NCBI GenBank assembly: GCA_038116945.1
Contig: JAYOEY010000004.1
Span: forward strand, 62,001-126,000
Direction: 5' to 3'
DNA: 64,000 bases
Origin: JAYOEY01 sp038116945
GTDB taxonomy: Bacteria; Pseudomonadota; Alphaproteobacteria; MPNO01; UBA2964
This document shows, piece by piece, positions 34,290 through 41,873 of this stretch. Each line of letters starts with the position of its first letter. The first letter of the stretch is position 1. The notes below the pieces were generated by a model. It made no database searches, had not been told where the DNA came from, and saw only the letters and a list, made by a program, of their open reading frames with translations. The position numbers and the translations under genes were made by a program.

Positions 34290-34298
34290 AAAGGGTTG

Positions 34299-35486
34299 TT
34301 ACACAGCCTTTTCGTCATGCAGCTTCGCAATCTCGTCCGCGCCATAGCCGAGTTCTTCCAGTATCGCGTCGGTATGCTCGCCCTGTTCGGGGGTCGCGCT
34401 GCGGATGGCGAATTCGGCGCGCGAAAAACCGATCGGCTGGGCGACAAGTTCGATCTCCCCAAGCGCGGGATGCTTCACGCCGGCCGCCATGGCGAGGTGT
34501 TTGACCTGCGGGTCGGCGAACACCTGATCCATGGTGTAAATCGGCCCGCACGGCACGCCGGCGGCGTTGAGCCGTTCGACCCATTCGGCGCTTGTGCGTT
34601 TCTTCGTCGCCTTTGTGATTTCCGCCCAGACGCGTTCGCGGATCTTGCGGCGATTGGCGGGGTCGGCGAATTCCTGGTTCTCCATCATGTGCGGCGTCTC
34701 CAGCGCCTCGCACAGGCGCGGCCAGATCTGGGCCTGCCCGCCGGCGATGTTGATGTACCCGTCGCTGGTCTCGAACATGTTGGTCGCCGCGCTGGTGGGG
34801 TGCGAATTGCCGGACTGGGCCGGGACTTCGTCGTCCATCAGCCAGCGGGTGCACTGGAAATCCATCACCGCGATCAGCGCCTGCAGCAGCGACGTATGCA
34901 CCCACTGCCCCTCGCCCGATTTTTCGCGCTCCACCACCGCAGCAAGAACGGCGAAGGCGAGATAGAGCCCGCCGGTAATGTCGCCGACCGCCGTGCCGGC
35001 CCGCATCGGCCCCTGTCCCGGCATCCCGGTAACCATCATCAGCCCGCCCATCCCCTGCGCGATCTGATCGACGCCGGGGCGGTCGGCATAAGGGCCGGTC
35101 TGACCGAACCCCGACAGGCTGCCGAGGATGATGCGCGGGTTGATCTTCTTCAGGGACTCGTAATCGATGCCGAGCCGGAACTTGACGCCCGGCCGGTAGT
35201 TTTCGACCACGATATCGGCCTGTTCGACCAGCCTTGCGAAGATTTCCTTGCCCGCCTCGCTTTTCAGATTGATGCCCATCGAGCGTTTGTTGCGGTGCAG
35301 GTTCTGGAAATCGGACGAATGGCGCTGGCCGGTATAGCCGTCATCGCCGCCGACCCCGCGCGGCGTTTCGATCTTGATCACGTCGGCGCCCCAGTCGGCG
35401 AACTGGCGCACGCAGACCGGCCCGCCGCGCACCCGCGTAAGGTCGAGAATTTTCAGATGCGACAGCGGCAAACTCGATTCGGTCAT
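34299..35486 (-). CDS. CaiB/BaiF family CoA-transferase
   Basis: A 395-residue class III CoA-transferase, which moves CoA between carboxylic acids through a covalent aspartyl intermediate. The likely catalytic Asp is Asp140 in RPGVDQIAQGMGG. Family blocks are LKILDLTRVRGGPVCVRQFADWGADVIKIE at the N-terminus, NKRSMGINLKSEAGKEIF, ENYRPGVKFRLG and NPRIILGSLSGFGQTGPY. A GGGAGG ribosome-binding site six bases before ATG 35486 fixes the start. It follows the amidase gene (34-base gap) and precedes the crotonase-like gene, so acid release by the amidase, CoA activation and crotonase chemistry would be a logical series. Confidence 0.93.
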   Translation of the reverse strand: MTESSLPLSHLKILDLTRVRGGPVCVRQFADWGADVIKIETPRGVGGDDGYTGQRHSSDFQNLHRNKRSMGINLKSEAGKEIFARLVEQADIVVENYRPGVKFRLGIDYESLKKINPRIILGSLSGFGQTGPYADRPGVDQIAQGMGGLMMVTGMPGQGPMRAGTAVGDITGGLYLAFAVLAAVVEREKSGEGQWVHTSLLQALIAVMDFQCTRWLMDDEVPAQSGNSHPTSAATNMFETSDGYINIAGGQAQIWPRLCEALETPHMMENQEFADPANRRKIRERVWAEITKATKKRTSAEWVERLNAAGVPCGPIYTMDQVFADPQVKHLAMAAGVKHPALGEIELVAQPIGFSRAEFAIRSATPEQGEHTDAILEELGYGADEIAKLHDEKAV

Positions 35487-35520
35487 GTCGTTCCTCCCGG
35501 TCCTGTTGCTTCCGCCGTCC

Positions 35521-36816
35521 TCACATTGCGGGGCGGCTCGTCACCCATTTTGCCACGGCGATCAGCCGGTCATCGGCCCCCATCGCGCCGATAAGCTGCA
35601 GCCCCACAGGCATGCCGTTCGGCCCCCGCCCGACGGGGAGCGCAAAACTCGGCGACCGCAGCAGGTTCCAGAATCCGATAAAGGCATGATCGCCAGCGGC
35701 TTCCAGTCCCACCGGCGCTTCGCCTTCGGTCACGGGGGCGATGATCGCGTCGATTGCGGCAAATGTCTTTTCGAGCTGCCGCCGGCACGCCTCTGCCGCG
35801 ACGAGCGCCTCGCGATACTCGCCGAACGACCAGCCGAGACCCTTTTCGATGCCGGCCCGAAGCTGCGGGCTCAGCATGTCCCGATGATTCTCGTATTCCC
35901 ACAGTGTCGCCCGGGCGCGCTCGTAGGACGAGATGATATCCCGCGCCGGGGTCAGCTCGCTGAATTCCCGGGGAAGGTCGATGTCGATCACGTCCGCACC
36001 CGCGCGAACCATGCGCTGACGGACCGCCGCCATCGCGCGGGCCGTCTCGGGCTTCGCGGTTCCCCACAAATGGGTCCGGCAGAATCCGATCCGGGGCGGC
36101 GCGGAACAAGGCGCAATCGGCGTGTAGGTGCGGCCGATCAGGACGGCCATTATCAGCTCGGCGTCTTCGATCGAGCGCGACAGCGTTCCCAGCGTGTCGA
36201 GCGACTGGGCAGCCGGCCGCACCCCGTGCAGATTGTAGAGATCGAAGGTCGGCTTGAATCCGACAACGCCGCAATAGGCGGCGGGACGATGGATAGACCC
36301 GGCCGTCTGGGTGCCGAACGCGATCGGCACGTGACAGTCCGCAACCGCCGCGCCGGAGCCGCTGGACGATCCGCCGGGAGTCCGCATCGGGTCGTGCGGA
36401 TTGCAGGTCGGCGGCGGCGCCATGCCTGCGAATTCCACCGTCACCGTCTTGCCGAGGATGACGCCGCCCGCGGCCCTGACCTGCGCAACGCAGGCCGCAT
36501 CGCTGCGCGGCCGGTGACCCTCATAGATCGGCGATCCCATGCCGGTGGGCATGTCGGCGGTGTCGATAATGTCCTTTATTCCCACCGGCACGCCGTGAAG
36601 CGGCCCGAGCGGCGCGGCCGCCGCATCGCATCGGCGGGCCGCGTCGAGCGCGAGATCGCGATCGACATGCGCCCACGCGTTGAGCGCACCGTCCCGCCGC
36701 TCGATCCGGTCGAGACAGGCGGAAACAAGCGCCTCGGAGGTCAGTTTACCGGCAGCAATCCGGATTGCGGCCTCGGTCGCCGTCAACCGGACAAGGTCGT
36801 CGTCATGATCGGTCAT
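35521..36816 (-). CDS. Amidase, amidase-signature family
   Basis: A 431-residue amidase-signature hydrolase. The Ser-cisSer-Lys triad is complete: Lys81 in GVPVGIKDI, Ser150 in TPGGSSSGSGAAVA, and nucleophile Ser174 in TQTAGSIHRPAAY (24 residues after the cis-Ser, as in FAAH). The nucleophile context is TAGSIHRPA rather than the common TGGSIRxPA. The start is uncertain: ATG 36816 gives MTDHDDDLVRLTA, while an in-frame GTG at 36843 would add nine residues; neither has a good ribosome-binding site, and a hairpin lies directly before the ATG. Specificity within the family (aryl amides, biuret, glutamyl-tRNA) cannot be read. Confidence 0.92.
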   Translation of the reverse strand: MTDHDDDLVRLTATEAAIRIAAGKLTSEALVSACLDRIERRDGALNAWAHVDRDLALDAARRCDAAAAPLGPLHGVPVGIKDIIDTADMPTGMGSPIYEGHRPRSDAACVAQVRAAGGVILGKTVTVEFAGMAPPPTCNPHDPMRTPGGSSSGSGAAVADCHVPIAFGTQTAGSIHRPAAYCGVVGFKPTFDLYNLHGVRPAAQSLDTLGTLSRSIEDAELIMAVLIGRTYTPIAPCSAPPRIGFCRTHLWGTAKPETARAMAAVRQRMVRAGADVIDIDLPREFSELTPARDIISSYERARATLWEYENHRDMLSPQLRAGIEKGLGWSFGEYREALVAAEACRRQLEKTFAAIDAIIAPVTEGEAPVGLEAAGDHAFIGFWNLLRSPSFALPVGRGPNGMPVGLQLIGAMGADDRLIAVAKWVTSRPAM

Positions 36817-36841
36817 GGCGCATCGGAACACCGATTGCGCC
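36817..36841 (-). promoter_or_regulatory. Hairpin abutting the amidase start codon
   Basis: On the minus strand GGCGCAATCGG and CCGATGCGCC pair in a 10-bp stem with one bulged base and a 4-base loop, and the ATG at 36816 follows immediately. It could occlude ribosome binding in the amidase mRNA. No T-run follows, so it is not a standard terminator for the upstream transhydrogenase. Confidence 0.45.
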
Positions 36842-36881
36842 ACCGATCAAGGGACGGCGGGAGGCGGGAAAAAGAAGTTTT

Positions 36882-38333
36882 CTATTCGAGGCGGTTGATG
36901 CCGTCGAACGCGGCCGTCTTGTAGCATTCGGCGAGCGTCGGGTAGTTGAAGACGGTGTCGACGAAATAGTCGACTTCGCCGCCATGGGCCATCACCGCCT
37001 GGCCGATATGGATCAGGTCGGTCGCACCTTCGCCAAGGATGGAAACGCCGAGCAGCTTGTGGGTTTCCCGGTGGAACATGAGTTTCAGAAGACCGGTAGA
37101 GTCGCCGATGATCTGGCCCCGCGCTATCTCGCGATAGAACGCCTTGCCGACCTCGTACGGCACGCCCTGCTCCGTGAGTTCCTCTTCATTGGCGCCGACG
37201 ATCGAGATTTCCGGAATCGTATAGATCCCGTACGGAAACAGGTCCGCCACGCTGTGCGTTTCCGCGCCGAACGCCTGGCACGCCGCCATCCGACCCTGTT
37301 CCATCGAGGTCGAGGCCAGCGACGGGAACCCGATCACGTCGCCGGCGGCGAAAATATGCGACACGCTGGTCCGATGGGTTTCATAGACTGCAAGGCGACC
37401 GTATTTGTCGGCGGAAAGGCCCGCCGCCTCAAGGTTGAGCGATCCGGTCGCGCCGGTCCGGCCGATGGAATAGAGCGCTTTCTGGGCAAATATCTGTTTT
37501 CCGGATTCGAGGACCACGCGCACGCCCGGCCCTTTCCGCCCCTCGCAATGCTGAACCTCCGCTACCGCCTCGCCAAGACGGAGCGTCACCCGGCTCTGAC
37601 GCAGCAGATGCGCAAGCGAATCGGTAATCTCCGCATCGACGAAATTCAGCAGGCGGGGACGCTTGTCGACCAGCGTCACGCGGACGCCGAGAGACGCGAA
37701 GATCGTCGCGTATTCAAGCCCGATCACCCCGGCGCCGACCACGATAAGCGAGCTGGGCAATTCCGCGAGCTTCAGAATATCGTCGCTGGTGAAAATGGTC
37801 TGCCCGTCTATCCCGATCGACGAGTCGCGGGTGGTCTCGGTGCCGACGGCGATGAGAATGTTCTCCGCCGAAATTTCCCTGGACCCGCGACCGTCGAGGA
37901 AATCCAGCCGCACGACATGGGGATCGACGAAGCGCGCCTTGGCCGCCAGCACGGTTACGCCGTTGCGCCGAAGCTGGTGACAGGTGACATCGATTTCGTT
38001 GCGGATGACGTGATCGGCGCGAAACAGCAGGTCTTCCATGGTGATTTCCGTCTTCACCGAGTAGGACGCGCCGTAGATGTTCCGTTCGCGATAGCCGGAA
38101 AGATGCATCGCCGCTTCGCGCAGCGTCTTGGAGGGGATCGTTCCCGTATTGAGGCAGACGCCGCCCACCACCGCGCGCTGCTCGACGATCACCGCGCGCT
38201 TGCCAAGCTTGGAGGCCTGGATCGCGGCCCGTTGACCGGCGGGGCCCGAACCGATGACCAGCATGTCGAAATCGTACTGCTGCGTTGAAACCGGACCGGG
38301 TTCGGCCAGGAGAGCGGGTGAATCGTCTGGCAT
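36882..38333 (-). CDS. sthA: Soluble (Si-specific) NAD(P)+ transhydrogenase
   Basis: A 483-residue flavoprotein of the pyridine nucleotide-disulfide oxidoreductase superfamily that equilibrates NADPH and NADH pools. The FAD-binding GxGxxG-like motif is VIGSGPAGQRAA (27-36). The diagnostic feature is GGVCLNTGTIPSKTLREA: the redox-active second Cys of disulfide reductases is replaced by Thr, giving the SthA-type GTIPSK with a single Cys60. A second nucleotide-binding motif is VVGAGVIGLEYATIFASLG, and a C-terminal dimerisation domain carries FNYPTLAECYKTAA. ATG 38333 has GGAGG ten bases upstream. It is divergent from the HbpS-like gene. Confidence 0.93.
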   Translation of the reverse strand: MPDDSPALLAEPGPVSTQQYDFDMLVIGSGPAGQRAAIQASKLGKRAVIVEQRAVVGGVCLNTGTIPSKTLREAAMHLSGYRERNIYGASYSVKTEITMEDLLFRADHVIRNEIDVTCHQLRRNGVTVLAAKARFVDPHVVRLDFLDGRGSREISAENILIAVGTETTRDSSIGIDGQTIFTSDDILKLAELPSSLIVVGAGVIGLEYATIFASLGVRVTLVDKRPRLLNFVDAEITDSLAHLLRQSRVTLRLGEAVAEVQHCEGRKGPGVRVVLESGKQIFAQKALYSIGRTGATGSLNLEAAGLSADKYGRLAVYETHRTSVSHIFAAGDVIGFPSLASTSMEQGRMAACQAFGAETHSVADLFPYGIYTIPEISIVGANEEELTEQGVPYEVGKAFYREIARGQIIGDSTGLLKLMFHRETHKLLGVSILGEGATDLIHIGQAVMAHGGEVDYFVDTVFNYPTLAECYKTAAFDGINRLE

Positions 38334-38502
38334 GGTCGAAATGCCTCCAGCAAGGGCTTTGGATGTTCCCCCGGTATCGGACGTTTGGGTTAAGTTTCCG
38401 TTTAGGCGCGATTTCCGCCGTTTGCCCCTGCCCTTGTCTACTCGCCCCGGTTTTGCGAAAGTCGCGCCTTTCCGGTCCATTCGAAAACGGGGGAATACGA
38501 CA

Positions 38503-38964
38503 ATGTTGACGGTCAAACGCCTCAGCAATGAAGAAGCGAAGCTGATGATTGCCGCCGCCGAAAAGAAGTCGTCGGATATCGGCATCCCGATGTGCATCGC
38601 GGTTACCGACGAGTCCGGCAACCTGATCGAGTTTTCGCGCATGGACGGCGGCAAGGTTTCGAGCATTTCGATCGCCATCGACAAGGCGTTCACCGCCGCC
38701 GCCGCCAAGAACCCGACCGCGTTCTATAACGAGATGTGCCGTCCCGGCAGCCCGACGTTCGGCATCCACACGTCGAACCAGGGCCATTTCAGCATTATCG
38801 GCGGCGGCATTCCGGTAAAGGTCGGCAGCGCCATCGTCGGCGCCATCGGCGCAAGCTCCGGGACGCCGGCCCAGGACATTGAAGTCGCCCAGGCAGGCGT
38901 CGACGCGGTCGAGGCTCTCTGGAAACGGCAAAAGGCCGCCTCGTCCCGCAAACGCGCGAAATAA
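38503..38964 (+). CDS. HbpS/GlcG-like heme-binding or ligand-binding protein
   Basis: A 153-residue member of the GlcG/HbpS (DUF336) family. The fold signature is strong: AAEKKSSDIGIPMCIAVTDE, then SGNLIEFSRMDG and KAFTAAA, and near the C-terminus SAIVGAIGASSGTPAQD. Family members bind heme or small ligands, and some are extracellular sensors or pathway accessory proteins. No signal peptide is seen here, so it is probably cytosolic. A GGGGGA ribosome-binding site precedes ATG 38503. It is 19 bases upstream of the YrdC-like gene in the same direction, so the two form a small operon. Confidence 0.9.
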   Translation: MLTVKRLSNEEAKLMIAAAEKKSSDIGIPMCIAVTDESGNLIEFSRMDGGKVSSISIAIDKAFTAAAAKNPTAFYNEMCRPGSPTFGIHTSNQGHFSIIGGGIPVKVGSAIVGAIGASSGTPAQDIEVAQAGVDAVEALWKRQKAASSRKRAK

Positions 38965-38983
38965 GAAATAACAAGGAGTACCG

Positions 38984-39667
38984 ATGACCCCGTTCGATTA
39001 TGAAGCCGATGCCAAACGCGCCATGGAGGTCGTTCTCGATGGCGGCATCGCCATCATCCCGACCACCGTCGGTTACGTGATCGTCGCAACGACGACCGAG
39101 GCGATCAACCGGATCATCTCCGTCAAGCAGCGCGGTCCGGCAAAGCTCAACGCGATGATCGGCAACAAGTCACTGCACGCGGCGCTGCACGTTCTGTCCG
39201 CGCGCTCGCGCGAGGCGGTGAGGATGATCACCGACGGGTACGACCTGCCGATGGGAACCGTCGGACCGGCCGATCTCTCGCACCCGATGCTGAAAAGCCT
39301 GGAGCCCGAGGTGCTGGAACGAACCTCGAAGTCGGGCACCATCGCAATGCTGCTCAACGCCGGGCCGCTGCTCGACGCGATGGCGCAGCTCAGCTTCGAA
39401 GCCGGCAAGCTGGTGATCGGGTCGTCCGCCAACCTGTCGCTCCAGGGCACCAAGTTCCGCGCCGACGACATCGAGCAGGAAGTCCGCGATGCGGCGGATA
39501 TCGTAATCGATTACGGGCTGATGCGCTGGTCGCGCTACGGCAAGTCATCGACCATGGTCAACGTCCATGACTGGTCGGTGGTGCGCTACGGAAGCTGTTT
39601 CGACCTGATCGACGCGGCGCTGCGCCGTCATTTCGGGATCGAGCTGCCGGCACCGGAAAAAGATTAG
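38984..39667 (+). CDS. Sua5/YciO/YrdC-family protein, atypical
   Basis: A 227-residue protein of the Sua5/YrdC double-stranded-RNA-binding-like fold. Recognisable segments are DGGIAIIPTTVGYVIVATTTEAI at the N-terminus and the family SSANLSLQGTKFR near residue 146. The TsaC/YrdC motif KxRP...KP, needed for threonylcarbamoyl-AMP synthesis, is not intact (ISVKQRGPAKLNAMIGN). It is therefore unlikely to be the housekeeping t6A enzyme. A similar YrdC-like gene beside an HbpS-like gene in this setting may indicate a carbamoyl- or acyl-adenylate reaction in catabolism, which is inference. It ends tail-to-tail with the methyltransferase by four bases. Confidence 0.85.
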   Translation: MTPFDYEADAKRAMEVVLDGGIAIIPTTVGYVIVATTTEAINRIISVKQRGPAKLNAMIGNKSLHAALHVLSARSREAVRMITDGYDLPMGTVGPADLSHPMLKSLEPEVLERTSKSGTIAMLLNAGPLLDAMAQLSFEAGKLVIGSSANLSLQGTKFRADDIEQEVRDAADIVIDYGLMRWSRYGKSSTMVNVHDWSVVRYGSCFDLIDAALRRHFGIELPAPEKD

Positions 39668-40773
39668 GTTTTAGCCCCGAATACCCAGAGATCGCCCCTG
39701 ACCGGTTCGCCGTATTCGAGCCTCGCCGTAATCTGGTTCACGCTGCGTTCGACCAGCCCCGCCGCCGCCGCGGTCTTGCGGACATAGTCGCGCGCATGGG
39801 CGTAACGGCCCGATTCGGTAAGTCTGTAGCCCCTGCCCTTCAGGGCTTCGAGCGAGAACACGGCAACCCCGCCCGGCGACAGCGCCCGGGCGAAACCCTC
39901 CAGAACCTTTTCCAGCGCGCCGAGATAAACCAGCACGTCGCCGGAGACGATCAGGTCGTAGCGATCGCCGATTTCGGCGAGATGGTCCTCGATATCGGCG
40001 CGCTTCAGCCGGCGATAGATCTTCCGCCGGCGCGCTTCGGCAAGCATCTTTCCTGACAGATCGATCCCGTCGATGCGCCGGATTCTGCCGTCGAACGCCG
40101 CGCCGCAGAGCCCCGTGCCGCAGCCGACGTCCAGCACCGACAGGCGCGAAAGATCGGGGCCGAGGATGCTTTCCGCCGCATCCGCGATCCGCGCCGGCAC
40201 CTGATATTCGAGCTGGTTGACCAGCATTTCGTCGAAATCGGGGGCGAACCGGTCGAAATAGGTTTCCACGTAGTCGTCGCTCGCCCGCTCTGGCGGCTCG
40301 CCGACGCCGAGCGATGCCAGCATGTGCAGCGCCTCGGGTTCGTCCGGCTCGATTTCGAGATAGCGCCGGTACCACCCGATCGCCGTTTCGTTGCGGCCGA
40401 GCGAGGCATGGCAGTCGGCGATGCCCCAGACCGCTTCGCCGAGCTCCGCCGTCAGCGCGTGCGCGCGTTCGTAGAGACCGAGCGCGGCTTCGTAATCGCC
40501 ATCCATGTAGGATTTCTCAGCCTGTTCGCAAAGCGTTGCGGACTCAGCCTCGTCCGCCTTGCGCATCATCTTCGCCGCCCTCTTTCTCTGACCGGAGACC
40601 AGCATCGCCGCCGCGCAGCGGCGCATCAGACCCGCATCGTCAGGACGCTCCTGCAGCAGGTCGCGATAGGCGCCGAGCGCCGCACGATGATCGCCGGCCG
40701 CGGACAGTTGCTCCGCCCGCGCGATCCGCCTTGCCTGTTTTGCCGATAGTCCGTCCGGTCGGGCGCTTTCCAT
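39664..40773 (-). CDS. TPR-repeat protein fused to a SAM-dependent methyltransferase
   Basis: A 369-residue fusion. Residues about 18-155 form tetratricopeptide-like helix pairs (AEQLSAAGDHRAALGAYRDLL, AEKSYMDGDYEAALGLYERA, GRNETAIGWYRRYLEIEP). A class I methyltransferase follows: motif I is VLDVGCGTGLCGAAF (213-227), with YDLIVSGDVLVYLGAL and FARALSPGGVAVFSLEA after it. TPR-methyltransferase fusions of this type occur in Alphaproteobacteria; the substrate is unknown. The TPR part presumably recruits a protein partner. It converges with the YrdC-like gene (4-base overlap) and is divergent from mmcB. Confidence 0.9.
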   Translation of the reverse strand: MESARPDGLSAKQARRIARAEQLSAAGDHRAALGAYRDLLQERPDDAGLMRRCAAAMLVSGQRKRAAKMMRKADEAESATLCEQAEKSYMDGDYEAALGLYERAHALTAELGEAVWGIADCHASLGRNETAIGWYRRYLEIEPDEPEALHMLASLGVGEPPERASDDYVETYFDRFAPDFDEMLVNQLEYQVPARIADAAESILGPDLSRLSVLDVGCGTGLCGAAFDGRIRRIDGIDLSGKMLAEARRRKIYRRLKRADIEDHLAEIGDRYDLIVSGDVLVYLGALEKVLEGFARALSPGGVAVFSLEALKGRGYRLTESGRYAHARDYVRKTAAAAGLVERSVNQITARLEYGEPVRGDLWVFGAKT

Positions 40774-40882
40774 AACCGGCGTTATCGGGTCAAAGACGCC
40801 GACAGGTCAAGCGAGGCGCGGGCGATGACGGAAATGTGCATGTTTTGTTCCAGAACGACAAGAAACCGGATAAACTGGCGCG

Positions 40883-41368
40883 ATGTTGCCGCTTGACCTG
40901 CCCTACGACGATCCGGATGCCCCGAGACGGCGCGGATTCCACAATGTCAGCCCGCTGACGCGGCTCCTGACGCGGGGGGTGTGCCGGTTGCTCGGCGAAA
41001 TGGGCTACGGGCCTGTCACCGAGTTCCGGCTGCCGAACGGGCGGCGGGTCGATGTCATGGCGCTCGGCGGCAGGGGCGAATTCCTGTGCGTCGAGGTCAA
41101 GAGCACCGTCGCCGATTTTCGCGCCGACAGTAAATGGCCGGAATACCTGCCCTGGTGCGACCGGTTCTATTTCGCGGTGCCGGAGCATTTCCCGCTGCAT
41201 GTCCTGCCCGAGGGATGCGGACGCATCGTCGCGGATTCGCACGGCGCCGCGATCCGGCAGGAAGCCGAGGAGCGACCCGTCAACGCAACCCGCCGCCGGG
41301 CGCAGCTCTTGCGGTTCGGGCTCACCGCCAGCGACCGGCTGCAGAGGATCTGCGACCCGAGGCTCTGA
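40883..41368 (+). CDS. mmcB: MmcB-family DNA repair protein
   Basis: A 161-residue protein of the MmcB family, an alphaproteobacterial putative PD-(D/E)xK nuclease induced in the DNA-damage response in Caulobacter. The catalytic-fold pattern is visible as VTEFRLPNGRRVDVMALGG, then FLCVEVKSTVADFRADSKWPEY and CDRFYFAVPEHFP, with the Asp, Glu and Lys at the expected spacing. It begins MLPLDLPYDDPDAPRRRGF. The phylogenetic restriction of this family supports an alphaproteobacterial host. It faces the TspO gene tail-to-tail with a 7-base gap. Confidence 0.93.
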   Translation: MLPLDLPYDDPDAPRRRGFHNVSPLTRLLTRGVCRLLGEMGYGPVTEFRLPNGRRVDVMALGGRGEFLCVEVKSTVADFRADSKWPEYLPWCDRFYFAVPEHFPLHVLPEGCGRIVADSHGAAIRQEAEERPVNATRRRAQLLRFGLTASDRLQRICDPRL

Positions 41369-41375
41369 AAGCGAA

Positions 41376-41849
41376 TCAGTTCAGATACCAGATCGCCCCG
41401 TTCAGAATTGCCGCGAATCCCACCCAGGCGGCATACGGAACCAGCAGCCAGGCCGCCGCGCCCGAGTCCGCGCGAAAGACATGGATCGCCCACAGGATCG
41501 AGCCCAGCAGCAGCAGGATCTCGACCATCGCCGCACCGATCTGCTTCAGCCCGAAAAACAGGATCGACCACAGGAAGTTGAGGAAAAGCTGCAGTCCGAA
41601 CGCCAGCAGAACGGGACGGCGGCGCTCCTGCGACGCGTTCCGCCAGGCGATCCAGCCGGATGCGGCGATCATGACGTAAAGAACGGTCCAGACCGGGGAG
41701 AAAACCCAGTCGGGCGGGTTGAAGGACGGTCTGTTCAGGGTCGGATACCAGTCGCCGACAGTCGTCGCCGTTACGATTCCGGACACTGCGTACACGACAA
41801 GTGTCGAAAGGCCGAAAGCCAGCGCCGGGAAATATTTCGCGTCGGTCAT
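41376..41849 (-). CDS. TspO/MBR-family membrane protein
   Basis: A 157-residue five-helix integral membrane protein of the tryptophan-rich sensory protein/translocator family. Hallmarks are WYPTLNRPSFNPPDWVFSPVWTVLYVMIA in loop 1-TM2, and the later AWLLVPYAAWVGFAAILNGAIWYLN. Bacterial TspO binds porphyrins and is linked to oxidative stress and tetrapyrrole regulation. It lies 24 bases downstream of hldE on the same strand and could be transcribed with the heptose genes, though no functional link is known. Confidence 0.93.
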   Translation of the reverse strand: MTDAKYFPALAFGLSTLVVYAVSGIVTATTVGDWYPTLNRPSFNPPDWVFSPVWTVLYVMIAASGWIAWRNASQERRRPVLLAFGLQLFLNFLWSILFFGLKQIGAAMVEILLLLGSILWAIHVFRADSGAAAWLLVPYAAWVGFAAILNGAIWYLN

Positions 41850-41873
41850 GGCATGCGGAATCCGGGAGCCGCG

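Noticed and set aside
36843..36881. Terminator for sthA in the gap before the amidase
   Set aside because: The stem present is not followed by a T-run and abuts the amidase ATG, so it does not fit a terminator.
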